The translations under genes and the position numbers were made by a program. Below the pieces are notes generated by a model. The model made no database searches and had not been told where the DNA came from. It worked only from the letters and a program-made list of their open reading frames with translations. A stretch of 64,000 nt of DNA from Pseudomonas fluorescens (GTDB lineage Bacteria > Pseudomonadota > Gammaproteobacteria > Pseudomonadales > Pseudomonadaceae), in NCBI GenBank assembly GCA_902825215.1, contig LR782234.1, forward strand, positions 434,001 to 498,000, written 5' to 3'. Positions 52,014 to 60,504 of this stretch are shown in pieces. The stretch's first letter is position 1. Each line of letters starts with the position of its first letter.

Positions 52014-54029
52014 ATGTTCGCGCCTGCCAATCAACCGCGTTTCACGTTGACCCTCGAAGGCGCCCAACATGACCTCAAAGTCCTTGAGTTCACGGGCAAG
52101 GAAGCCATCAGCCAACCCTATCGTTTCGAGCTGGAACTGGTCAGTGAGCGGCCGGATCTGGATCTTGAGAGCCTGCTGCACTGTCAGGCGTTTCTGAGCT
52201 TTGATGCGGACGGTTCCGGCGTTCACGGTCAGATTTATCAGGTCGGGCAGGGCGATTCCGGGAATCGTCTGACGCGCTATCAACTGAGCCTCGTCCCGCG
52301 TCTGACGTATCTGGGACACCGCATCAATCAGCGAATTTTCCAGCATCAGAGCGTGCCGCAAATTGTTGCGCAGGTGCTTAAGGATCACGCGATCCTTCGT
52401 GGTGCGTTCGAGTTTCGGTTAGGCAGCGAATACCCGGTTCGTGAGTACTGTGTGCAATACGCCGAAAGCGATTTGGCATTTATCCAGCGGTTATGTGCCG
52501 AGGTGGGTATTCATTACCACTTTCAACACGGCCCCGACGCGCACGTATTGGTGTTCGGTGATGATCAGACGGTGTTTCCCAAACTGGCCACGCCGACCCT
52601 TTATCTGCCGGGCAGTGGCATGTCTGCCGGCGCCCCGGCGGTTCAGCGTTTCAACGTTCGTATGGAAACCCGCACCAGCGTGGTTACCCGGCGCGACTAC
52701 AACTTCGAAAAGCCCCGCCTGCACCTGCAAAGTCGTATCGACGGCGAGCAGCGCCCGGTGCTCGAGGACTATCATTTTCCCGGTCAATTCAATGATCGGG
52801 AAACCGGCAAGCATCTCGCCCAGCGAGCACTTGAACGCCATGTCGCCGATTACCGTCAGGCCGAAGGTATCAGCGATGAATCCGCGTTGGTTTGCGGACA
52901 TTTTCTGCAACTGAGCCAGCATCCGCGCCACGACTGGAATGACCTGTGGCTGCTGACCGTCGTTGAACACCATGGCCGCCAGCCGCAAGTGCTGGAGGAG
53001 TCGGTGACAAGCGATGGCGAAGCTTTCCAGGGTTACCGTAATACTTTTCTCGCGACGCCGTGGGACGTGTTCTTCCGCCCGGCGTTGGGGCCGGAAAAGC
53101 CGCGCATGCTCGGCTATCAACCGGCGGTTGTCACCGGGCCGAAAGACACGGAAATCCACTGCGACGAGTATGGCCGGGTCAAGGTGCAACTGGCCTGGGA
53201 TCGCGACGGTGAATTGAATGAGCATTCCAGTTGCTGGCTGCGCGTTGCCAGCGGTTGGGCCCATGACCGTTACGGCAGTGTGTTGATTCCGCGAGTCGGC
53301 ATGGAAGTGCTGGTCGGTTTCATCGATGCCGACGCCGACAAACCTTTGGTCGTGGGCTGCCTGCCCAACGCCGCGACGCCGATTCCGCTGGATCTGCCGG
53401 CGGACAAGACTCGTAGCATTTTCCGCAGTCAGAGCAGCCCCGGCGGTGGCGGCTACAACGAACTGCGCATCGAGGATAAGAAAGGCGCTGAGGAAATCTA
53501 TCTGCGCGCCCAGCGTAACTGGACGCAGCATGTGTTGAACGATCAACAGGTGCAGGTTGATAACCAGCGCAGCATCGTCGTCACCGGCACCGCGCGGCAT
53601 GAGTTGAAGGCTGATGAACAGCGCATCACCCACGGCCAGCGCCAGACCGAAGTGAAGCAGGACGATCATCTGAGCGTGACCGGCGACCGTCATGTTCGTG
53701 TGAGTAATCAGGCGATCAGCGCCAGCGGGCAATTCCACGTCAGCGCCGGCCAGCAAGTGGTCATCGACGGCGGCGCGAGTGTGACGATTCAGGCAGGCGG
53801 GCAGTGGATCAACATCGGTCCCGGGGGGATTTTCAGCAGCGTGCCGATCGTGGTGGGTGGCGCGCCGATGGTAGCGCTGAGCGCCGCGCCGGTCGTGCCG
53901 GGGTCGCCGGAAAAACTCGCCGCCGCGCCGGCTGCAGCGCTGACCGCCGCGCAAATCATGAGCTTCAAGGGCGACGCGCCATTCTGTGAGGAGTGTGAGC
54001 GCTGCAAGGACGGTGTCTGTGCAGCCTGA
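52014..54029 (+). CDS. vgrG: Type VI secretion tip protein VgrG
   Basis: This 671-aa protein has the gp27-like N-terminal part (about 1-380, PYRFELELVSE, YCVQYAESDLAFIQRLC), a gp5 OB-fold (EYGRVKVQLAWDRDGE...SSCWLRVA) and a beta-helix needle with VxV repeats. It forms the trimeric tip of the T6SS tube. After an Ala/Pro-rich stretch the C-terminus ends with a Cys cluster CEECERCKDGVC, which could bind metal. No other T6SS structural gene is near, so this is an orphan vgrG island. The DUF4123 adaptor gene overlaps its end. Confidence 0.93.
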   Translation: MFAPANQPRFTLTLEGAQHDLKVLEFTGKEAISQPYRFELELVSERPDLDLESLLHCQAFLSFDADGSGVHGQIYQVGQGDSGNRLTRYQLSLVPRLTYLGHRINQRIFQHQSVPQIVAQVLKDHAILRGAFEFRLGSEYPVREYCVQYAESDLAFIQRLCAEVGIHYHFQHGPDAHVLVFGDDQTVFPKLATPTLYLPGSGMSAGAPAVQRFNVRMETRTSVVTRRDYNFEKPRLHLQSRIDGEQRPVLEDYHFPGQFNDRETGKHLAQRALERHVADYRQAEGISDESALVCGHFLQLSQHPRHDWNDLWLLTVVEHHGRQPQVLEESVTSDGEAFQGYRNTFLATPWDVFFRPALGPEKPRMLGYQPAVVTGPKDTEIHCDEYGRVKVQLAWDRDGELNEHSSCWLRVASGWAHDRYGSVLIPRVGMEVLVGFIDADADKPLVVGCLPNAATPIPLDLPADKTRSIFRSQSSPGGGGYNELRIEDKKGAEEIYLRAQRNWTQHVLNDQQVQVDNQRSIVVTGTARHELKADEQRITHGQRQTEVKQDDHLSVTGDRHVRVSNQAISASGQFHVSAGQQVVIDGGASVTIQAGGQWINIGPGGIFSSVPIVVGGAPMVALSAAPVVPGSPEKLAAAPAAALTAAQIMSFKGDAPFCEECERCKDGVCAA

Positions 54030-54732
54030 TTTGCTGTCACCGGCCGATTGGCTGGCGCACGCGCCGTTGCAGGCCGGCGAGCAATTATTTGCGGTCTTCA
54101 GCCATGCCAGCGCAGCCAGACCGCCCGGGGCCTGGCTCGATGCGGCGACTCCTTTATGGACTGACACGATCTATGCCGAGTGGGATGCTGTGATGCCTTG
54201 CGTGGGAATCGTCAATGCTGACAGTGAGTTTTTGCGTTGGGTCGCCAACACCGAGTCGCGTGATTGGGGTTGGCTGGTGGTTTCTTCGGCAAGTCTGGAG
54301 GTGCTTTTCGAACATTTCCGTAGCCTGACTCAAGTGCTGATGCCGAACGGCAAATCGGTGTTCTTTCGCTTTTGGGACGGGCGCTTCCTGTTGCCGATTC
54401 TGCAGGCCGATGAGGTGGATGCACGGCAACTGTTCCCTGTGGTCAGTCGCGCCCTGATCAACGGCCAGGCGCTGCACATCGGTGGCGCGGCGCAGACTTC
54501 GGGTATGGTCTTTCCGTGGTGGCGGGTGCCGGAATCGGTGCTGGCGCAGGAGGGCAATGCTGTTCGCACGGCCAATGCGTTGCAGTGGTTGAGCGAAGAA
54601 GGCCCAGCGATATATGAAGCCTTTCCCGAGGCCGTTCTGCGTTGCAAGGTGGGGCAGTTTTTTCAGCTTTCGATGTCGGAAGATTCTTCGCAATCGGCGT
54701 TGCTGGCGTATTTGCTGGCAGAGCTGGAATGA
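54019..54732 (+). CDS. DUF4123 T6SS adaptor protein
   Basis: This 237-aa protein (start GTG 54019, with AAGGA 8 nt upstream, overlapping the vgrG end by 11 bp) matches the DUF4123 (TAP/Tec) chaperones that load a specific effector on VgrG: FAVFSHASA, WLVVSSASLEVLFEHFRSL and VFFRFWDGRFLLPIL are the recognisable stretches. Such adaptors are normally followed by the effector gene, but no reading frame of that kind follows for the next 330 bp. GTG 54013 is an alternative start. Confidence 0.85.
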   Translation: MQPDLLSPADWLAHAPLQAGEQLFAVFSHASAARPPGAWLDAATPLWTDTIYAEWDAVMPCVGIVNADSEFLRWVANTESRDWGWLVVSSASLEVLFEHFRSLTQVLMPNGKSVFFRFWDGRFLLPILQADEVDARQLFPVVSRALINGQALHIGGAAQTSGMVFPWWRVPESVLAQEGNAVRTANALQWLSEEGPAIYEAFPEAVLRCKVGQFFQLSMSEDSSQSALLAYLLAELE

Positions 54733-54927
54733 CATTTCGGGGCAATGGCCTCGGAGATTTCCTTCGAGTCGCGGCGGATTGCGTGAACTGGTGGGCGGTG
54801 GGTTGCAGGGATAGTCTTTTCGTTGTCACTGCGGGAGTGGTGACAGGGTGTAGGAACCCTTGCTTTCATGGCGTTACAGTTCGCTGGATTTTTATGGCGC
54901 TTGATTCAAGTCCGTAAGATCGTTCGC
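54733..54927. other. Gene-free stretch after the DUF4123 adaptor
   Basis: These 195 bp hold only short, non-homologous frames; no effector or immunity gene is visible. The stretch leads into the structured element at 54928. Confidence 0.5.
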
Positions 54928-55004
54928 GGCGGCTGTGCGTGGGACACGCTTCGGCGTGACCGAGGTCCATGATTGCTCGGTTCCTACTCTTGCGCACAGC
55001 TGCC
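54928..55004 (+). ncRNA. Candidate three-way-junction leader RNA
   Basis: Three stems can form in a closed arrangement. P1 pairs GGCGGCTGTGCG (54928-54939) with CGCACAGCTGCC (54993-55004), 12 pairs including one G-U. P2 is CACGC-TTCG-GCGTG (54945-54958), a hairpin capped by a stable UUCG loop. P3 pairs ACCGAG (54959-54964) with CTCGGT (54976-54981). The element ends 59 bp before the ATG of a small gene. I recall similar sequences upstream of related small genes in other fluorescent pseudomonads, but cannot check this here. Confidence 0.55.
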
Positions 55005-55063
55005 ACCCAAACCTGTAGGAAGGTTAATTGGCGGCTCACCTTTATCAATCATGGAGCTGACAA

Positions 55064-55381
55064 ATGACCAATATGCATCCCGATCCACCCTACGAAAAAA
55101 TCATCCCTCACCCGAACAACCGCTTCATGGCGCTGACCGACAACTGCAGCGACATGCCGACCCTGTTCATCGACACCCACGTGCCCCTCGACATCCTCAT
55201 GGACGCCGCCAATCACCGCCTGCGCGCCGTGATTCAGGTTCTGGAAAACATGTGCATGCGCGGCTCGGTCGAATGCGACTCCGTCATCCTCAGCGACTTC
55301 GCCCGGCTCTGCGTGATCCCCTTGCGCGATGGCTGCGATGTGCTGGATGTGATCGGCTCGCGCTTGCGCGCGATGCCATAA
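55064..55381 (+). CDS. Small conserved protein, DUF6124/DUF3077-like
   Basis: This 105-aa protein of unknown function has a Pro/Asp-rich start (MHPDPPYEKIIPHPNN), then a helical part (PLDILMDAANHRLRAVIQVLENMC). Short proteins with this start-and-helix pattern occur in several copies in fluorescent pseudomonads. It has no signal peptide. GGAG lies 7 nt before ATG 55064. It follows the structured leader at 54928-55004 and may be controlled by it. It might be unrelated to the vgrG genes upstream. Confidence 0.7.
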   Translation: MTNMHPDPPYEKIIPHPNNRFMALTDNCSDMPTLFIDTHVPLDILMDAANHRLRAVIQVLENMCMRGSVECDSVILSDFARLCVIPLRDGCDVLDVIGSRLRAMP

Positions 55382-55388
55382 AAGCAAA

Positions 55389-55583
55389 CCCCCTCACCCT
55401 AACCCTCTCCCAGAGGGAGAGGGGACTGATCGAGTTGTCTGGCAGACGTTTATCGACCTGCGACTTCAGTGGTGAGCCTGGCTATGCCAAGCCAGAGGTT
55501 CCGTGGTTCTTTCAGGTCGGCGCAGGGGGCAAGATCACTCGGTCAGTCACCTCTCCCTCGGGGAGAGGGCCAGAGTGAGGGGC
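55389..55583. repeat. CCCTCACCCTAACCCTCTCCC inverted repeat pair
   Basis: A block CCCTCACCCTAACCCTCTCCC with hairpin CTCTCCCAGAGGGAGAG (55390-55425) faces CTCTCCCTCGGGGAGAGGG and CAGAGTGAGGG (55550-55582) across a ~125-bp spacer. It is a further REP-like family, placed between the small gene and rlmJ. Confidence 0.75.
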
Positions 55584-55663
55584 AGGCTTTTTTCCGCTCG
55601 GCCGCCAACCCCTGACTTGCCACGCGGTAAAAGGTAAACTTTGCGCCCTTCGCAGGAGCAGCC

Positions 55664-56500
55664 ATGAATTATCGTCACGCCTTCCATGCCGGCAATCACG
55701 CCGATGTGTTCAAACACCTGACCTTGACCCGCCTCATCGCCCTGATGTCGCGCAAGGAGCAGCCGTTTGCCTATCTCGACAGCCACGCCGGCATTGGTCT
55801 GTATGACCTGCAAGGCGATCAGGCCAATCGTACCGGTGAGTACCTGGAAGGCATCGCGCGCTTGTGGGACCAGCCGGACCTGCCGGCACTGACCGTTGAC
55901 TACATGAAAGTGCTGCACGAGATGAATCCGGACGGCCAGTTGCGTTATTACCCGGGTTCGCCGGAGCTGGCGCGGCGTCTGACTCGCCCGCAGGATCGAG
56001 TGATGCTCAACGAGAAGCACCCGGAAGATGGCGTGCTGCTCAAGGACAACATGGCCGGCGATCGTCGGGTGAAAGTTCATCTGGGCGAGGGTTGGCATGT
56101 CGCGCGGGCGATGTTGCCGGTGCAGGAAAAACGCGCCGTGATGTTGATCGATCCGCCGTTTGAACAGCTCGATGAAATGCAGCGCTGCGCAGCGTCGATG
56201 AAAGAAGCGATCGGCCGCATGCGCCAAACCGTGGCGGCGATCTGGTATCCGGTGAAGGATCAGCGCGCGTTGCGGCGTTTCTATCAGGACCTGGCCGGCA
56301 CCGGTGCACCGAAATTGTTGCGCGTGGAACTGCTGGTGCATCCGCTGGATACGCCGAACAGCCTGAACGGCTCGGGTCTGGCGATTGCCAATCCGCCGTG
56401 GGGGCTGGAAGAGGAATTGCGTGAGCTGCTGCCGTGGTTATCGAAGAAGCTTGGCCAGACTCAGGGTGGCTGGCAGATGGATTGGCTCATAGCGGAATGA
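55664..56500 (+). CDS. rlmJ: 23S rRNA (adenine-2030-N6)-methyltransferase
   Basis: This 278-aa methyltransferase (YhiR family) methylates A2030 of 23S rRNA. The start MNYRHAFHAGNHADVFKH is the family hallmark, the SAM site includes LDSHAGIGLYDL, and LIDPPFE is the catalytic (D/N)PP(F/Y) motif of N6-adenine methyltransferases. Length is typical. Confidence 0.95.
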   Translation: MNYRHAFHAGNHADVFKHLTLTRLIALMSRKEQPFAYLDSHAGIGLYDLQGDQANRTGEYLEGIARLWDQPDLPALTVDYMKVLHEMNPDGQLRYYPGSPELARRLTRPQDRVMLNEKHPEDGVLLKDNMAGDRRVKVHLGEGWHVARAMLPVQEKRAVMLIDPPFEQLDEMQRCAASMKEAIGRMRQTVAAIWYPVKDQRALRRFYQDLAGTGAPKLLRVELLVHPLDTPNSLNGSGLAIANPPWGLEEELRELLPWLSKKLGQTQGGWQMDWLIAE

Positions 56501-56585
56501 AGCTGCGAGCTACAAGCTACAAGCTACAAGCTACAAGCTGAAGCGAACACAGCACTTGCAGCTTGAAGCTTGCCGCTCGCAGCTT
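56501..56585. repeat. AGCTTGAAGC-type inverted repeat with 7-bp tandem
   Basis: GAAGCTGCGAGC (start) and GCTCGCAGCTT (end) are inverted arms of the family also seen at 4490 and 45690. One arm has four tandem copies of GCTACAA (56509-56536), which could vary in number by slippage. Confidence 0.7.
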
Positions 56586-56589
56586 TAAT

Positions 56590-56698
56590 TGATCGTTCCC
56601 ACGCTCTGCGTGGGAATGCCTCAATGGACGCTCTGCGTCCGCTGTTGGAACGCGGAGCGTCCCGGGCTGCATTCCCACGCAGAGCGTGGGAACGATCA
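56590..56698. repeat. Palindromic repeat GTTCCCACGCTCTGCGTGGGAA, copy 2
   Basis: This is an almost exact reverse complement of copy 1 (39073-39179), including the inner ATGCAGCCCGGGACGC part. It lies between rlmJ and the msrA stop and could serve as a shared terminator. Confidence 0.85.
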
Positions 56699-56705
56699 GT
56701 CGGCG

Positions 56706-57371
56706 TTAGTTGCCCGCCAAACTCGCCGGCATGCACACGCCCGTGCCGCCAATCCCGCAATAACCTTCCGGATTTTTCGCCAGATATTGCTGGTGATACG
56801 CTTCGGCGAAGTACACGGTCGGCGCCTGATCGATCTCGGTGCTTATTTCGCCCAGCCCGGCCTTCGTCAGTTCCGCCTGGTACAGCGCTTTGCTTTTCAG
56901 CGCGGCGTCCAGTTGCTCAGGCGAGGTCGCGTAGATCACCGAGCGATACTGCGTGCCGATGTCGTTGCCTTGGCGCATGCCCTGTGTCGGGTTGTGCAGT
57001 TCCCAGAACATCGCCAGCAGCGCTTCGTAGCTGACAACAGCCTTGTCATAAACAACCAGCACCACTTCGGCGTGGCCGGTCAGGCCCGAGCAGACTTCCT
57101 CGTAAGTCGGGTTCGGTGTGAAACCGCCGGCATAGCCGACCACCGTGCTGACCACGCCTTCACGCTGCCAGAAGCGTCGTTCCGCACCCCAGAAGCAGCC
57201 GAGGCCGAAGATGGCGAAGTCGACGTCCTGAAAGAACGGGCCGAGCAGTGGGGTGTCTTCGAAGACGAAATGCTTTTCAGGCAGGGTCATCGCGGTTTCG
57301 CGGCCGGGCAGGGCTTGTTCTTTGGTTGGAAGCACGTTTTTGTTCACCAGGATTTCCGAGCGCAGAACCAT
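56706..57371 (-). CDS. msrA: Peptide methionine-S-sulfoxide reductase MsrA
   Basis: This 221-aa enzyme reduces methionine-S-sulfoxide in proteins. [10 protein letters not shown] carries the catalytic Cys, and the C-terminal [13 protein letters not shown] carries the recycling Cys residues. The start [12 protein letters not shown] is typical of pseudomonad MsrA. In P. aeruginosa the gene also lies next to dipA and aceF (from memory). Confidence 0.97.
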   Translation of the reverse strand: MVLRSEILVNKNVLPTKEQALPGRETAMTLPEKHFVFEDTPLLGPFFQDVDFAIFGLGCFWGAERRFWQREGVVSTVVGYAGGFTPNPTYEEVCSGLTGHAEVVLVVYDKAVVSYEALLAMFWELHNPTQGMRQGNDIGTQYRSVIYATSPEQLDAALKSKALYQAELTKAGLGEISTEIDQAPTVYFAEAYHQQYLAKNPEGYCGIGGTGVCMPASLAGN

Positions 57372-57452
57372 GAGCGTTCCTCTCAGTCAGGTTGGATGTG
57401 AAAAGTCAGACCGCCAGTGTGCCCAATGATGCCCGATTTCGCACTATTCAAA

Positions 57453-57542
57453 TGTGGGAGCGAGCCTGCTCGCGAAAGCGGTATGTCAGGCGATGTCGAC
57501 GTCGACTGACACTCCGTCTTCGCGAGCAGGCTCGCTCCCACA
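57453..57542. repeat. REP pair (GTGGGAGCGAGCCTGCTCGC variant)
   Basis: Two inverted units fill the gap between the msrA start and the dipA stop. Confidence 0.85.
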
Positions 57543-57564
57543 GGGATCTTCATAGAGGCAAGCG

Positions 57565-60261
57565 TTATAGACAGAGCGGCCCGCGCGGATAGCGCTTGAG
57601 TGCCGGGATCAGTTCGGCGCCGGGGATCGGCCGGTCGAACAGGTAGCCCTGGCCGACGTCGCAGCGGTGGCGGCGCAGAAACGCCAGTTGCTCGGCGGTC
57701 TCGATGCCTTCGGCGACCACCTTGAGTTTGAGGTTGTGGGCCATGGCGATCACTGCCGAGGTGATTTCCATGTCGTCCTGGTTGTCAGGGATTTCGTGGA
57801 TGAAGCTGCGATCGATCTTGATGATGTCGATCGGGAATTTCTTCAGATAGCTGAGCGACGAATAGCCGGTGCCGAAATCGTCCATCGCCAGGGTCAGGCC
57901 CAGACGTTTGAGCTGATCGAGCTGCAAGTGCGTGTCTTCGGTGGCTTCCAGCAGCAGGCCTTCGGTCAGTTCCAGCTCGAGCAGATTAGCCGGCAGCGCT
58001 TCTTCCTTGAGGATGTTGGCGATGGAGGCGACCAGATCCGGGTCGGAAAACTGCTTGGGTGACAGGTTGATTGCCACTTGCAGATTACCCAGGCCGGCAG
58101 CGGTCAGGGCTTTGCTCATGCGGCAGGCCTGACGGGCGATCCATTTGCCGATCGGAATGATCAGGCCGGTCTCTTCGGCGACGCTGATGAACTGATCCGG
58201 GCGAATCATCCCGCGTTCCGGGTGATTCCAGCGCAACAGCGCTTCCATGCCCAGCAGACGACCGCTGCGCAGGCACAGCTTGGGCTGGTAGAACACGTCC
58301 AGCTCATTCTGGGTCAGGGCGCGGCGCAGGTTGTTCTCGACGAACAATTTGTAACTGGCCTCGGCATTCAGCGCTTCGGTGAACACCTGCAACTGGTGTT
58401 TGCCGTTGGCCTTGGCCTTGTGCAGCGCCAGACCGGCGTTGCGCATCAGGGTCTGCGGATCGCGTCCGTGCAACGGTGCGCAGGCTAGACCGACCGAGCC
58501 GGTGACGCTGATCAACTGGTTGTCGACGAACATCGGTTTGTCGAGGGTCAGCAGCAACTGGCTGGCAATCCGCTGCCCGGCTTCGAGGTCGGTATTGTCG
58601 AGTAACACGGCAAACTCGTTACTGGCGAAGCGCGCCAGACTGCCGCTCGGGCTGAGACTGTTGCGCAGGCGTCGAGCGAGGCTGATCAGCAGTTTGTCGC
58701 CGGTCTGATGGCCGAGGCTGTCGTTGATGCGCTTGAAGTTGTCGATGTCCACCAGCAGCAGGCTGATCGGCGTATCGCTGTCGCGGGCGAAACGCTCGTC
58801 GAGGTTGCGGATAAACGCCGGGCGGTTGCCGAGGTTGGTCAGGTTGTCGGTATAAGCCAGGCGCTCGATGCGCTGCTGCGCCAGTTTGGTCTGGGTGATG
58901 TCTTCGTAGATACCGATGTAATGCGTCAGCTCGCGGTTGTCACCGTACACCTTGGAAATCGACAACTGGCCCCAGTACGGTTCGAGATTCTTGCGGCGGC
59001 TTTTGAATTCGCCCTGCCAGCTGTTGCTCTGGGCCAGCGCCGAGGGCGCGTCGAACAACAGTTCGCTGAGGTTTTCCAGCGCCGGCAGTTCCGACAGGCG
59101 CTGGCCGTGGACTTCTTCGGTGGTGTACTGGGTGATCGCCGTGAAGCTCGGGTTGACGTACTCGACCACGCCATCGCAATTGACCAGCAAAAAGGCGTTG
59201 GCGCTTTGCTCGACCGCACGCTGGAACAGGTGCAAGGCGCTGGTGGCGGCGCGGCGGTTGTGGTTGTTGATGACTTGCGCGAACTGATCGGCCAGCTCCC
59301 CGGCAAACGCGATCTCGTCGGACTGCCAGGCGCGGGTCACGCCGGTCTGCTCCAGGCAGAGCACGCCGACCACCTGGCCATCGACGCGAATGCTCGCATC
59401 GAGCATGGCGTTGACGTCACGCGGGCGCAGGGCTTCGGCCATCTCGCGGGTGCGCGGGTCGCGCATCGCATTGTGCGCATCGATGGCGCGGCTGCCGTGC
59501 AGCGCTTCCAGGTAATCGGGGAAGCTGCCGATGTCGATCACGTCCGGGAGGATGTATTCCTGGGTCGCGCGGTGGTAAGCCGAGATCGGCACCAGCAGAT
59601 TGCCCTCGAGATTCCACAGGCTGGCGCAGTCGATTTCATAGATATCGCAAGCGCAGCGGGTAATCAGTTCGGCGGCTTCCTGCAGCGAGTTGTGCGTGCT
59701 GTAGCGCTGACGGGCGAGCAGCAGAATCAGCTCCTGCTGGGCACGCACGCGCTCAAGGTGCTGCAGTTGTTCCTGCTGGGCACGTTGATTGAGTTCGAGA
59801 GCGATCTGCAGTCGTGAGTTCTGTGTTTCGAGGTCGACGGATGGCTGTGGCGGCGGCTCATCGAACACATCGTCGACTGCCAGCAGGTAACCGCGCAGCA
59901 GATGCCGATTGTGCTGTTTATAGGCTTCGCCCAGTTCCAGGATGCTCAGCGCTCCGGAGGCGGTGTGCAGGGTGTAACGCACCAGATAATGCGGGCTGAT
60001 GGTGAGCTGTTGCTGGATCGCGTCATGCAGTTGATAGCGCGCTTCCGGTTCCATCAGGCTGGCATACGGCGAGCCGACCAGTGCGCACAGCTCGACGGCC
60101 GGCTGGCCAAATTGGCGTTCACAGTTGGGATCGAGGAACAGCATGGCCCAACTGGCTTCATTCAAGCGCTCGAAACGCAGCATGCCGAGCCGCGAGGGCA
60201 CAGGCAACTGCGTCACTACCTCGGCCACCATACGGCTGGCGGCATCGGGTTGGCTCTTCAT
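57565..60261 (-). CDS. dipA: c-di-GMP phosphodiesterase, DipA type (PAS-GAF-PAS-GGDEF-EAL)
   Basis: This 898-aa protein has a PAS-like N-terminus, a helical linker (160-210), GAF (about 180-330), PAS (345-460), GGDEF (465-620) and EAL (640-890) domains. The GGDEF motif is degenerate (ASNEF), so it should not synthesise c-di-GMP. The EAL domain is intact: EALLRW, the Glu in ELTEG, DDFGTGYSSL and KIDRSFI. DipA (PA5017) of P. aeruginosa has the same size, order and neighbours and lowers c-di-GMP during biofilm dispersal. No transmembrane segment is seen. ATG 60261 gives the family length; the ORF remains open to 60375. Confidence 0.88.
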   Translation of the reverse strand: MKSQPDAASRMVAEVVTQLPVPSRLGMLRFERLNEASWAMLFLDPNCERQFGQPAVELCALVGSPYASLMEPEARYQLHDAIQQQLTISPHYLVRYTLHTASGALSILELGEAYKQHNRHLLRGYLLAVDDVFDEPPPQPSVDLETQNSRLQIALELNQRAQQEQLQHLERVRAQQELILLLARQRYSTHNSLQEAAELITRCACDIYEIDCASLWNLEGNLLVPISAYHRATQEYILPDVIDIGSFPDYLEALHGSRAIDAHNAMRDPRTREMAEALRPRDVNAMLDASIRVDGQVVGVLCLEQTGVTRAWQSDEIAFAGELADQFAQVINNHNRRAATSALHLFQRAVEQSANAFLLVNCDGVVEYVNPSFTAITQYTTEEVHGQRLSELPALENLSELLFDAPSALAQSNSWQGEFKSRRKNLEPYWGQLSISKVYGDNRELTHYIGIYEDITQTKLAQQRIERLAYTDNLTNLGNRPAFIRNLDERFARDSDTPISLLLVDIDNFKRINDSLGHQTGDKLLISLARRLRNSLSPSGSLARFASNEFAVLLDNTDLEAGQRIASQLLLTLDKPMFVDNQLISVTGSVGLACAPLHGRDPQTLMRNAGLALHKAKANGKHQLQVFTEALNAEASYKLFVENNLRRALTQNELDVFYQPKLCLRSGRLLGMEALLRWNHPERGMIRPDQFISVAEETGLIIPIGKWIARQACRMSKALTAAGLGNLQVAINLSPKQFSDPDLVASIANILKEEALPANLLELELTEGLLLEATEDTHLQLDQLKRLGLTLAMDDFGTGYSSLSYLKKFPIDIIKIDRSFIHEIPDNQDDMEITSAVIAMAHNLKLKVVAEGIETAEQLAFLRRHRCDVGQGYLFDRPIPGAELIPALKRYPRGPLCL

Positions 60262-60504
60262 GAAGGGAACTCGCTTGGAAATATGCTGAATGCGCCGGGC
60301 TCGCGCCCTCTTAACTGTTGTCTGCGGCAAGGTTGCATCATTGCGGCATCGACTGACAAGAGAGATGAAGGCCAAGTGCTATAAGAATATGTCGGCTGGA
60401 CTGAACATTTCTCCAGCCAGTGCACAAAACTAATACGCCGAGCATGATGGACAGCCGTTCCAGAGCAATCCGAGCTCGGCAACGGCTGTATAGGCGCCCG
60501 CTGA

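Noticed and set aside
56509..56536. Tandem repeat read as a CRISPR array
   Set aside because: The unit is 7 bp without spacers and no cas gene is nearby.
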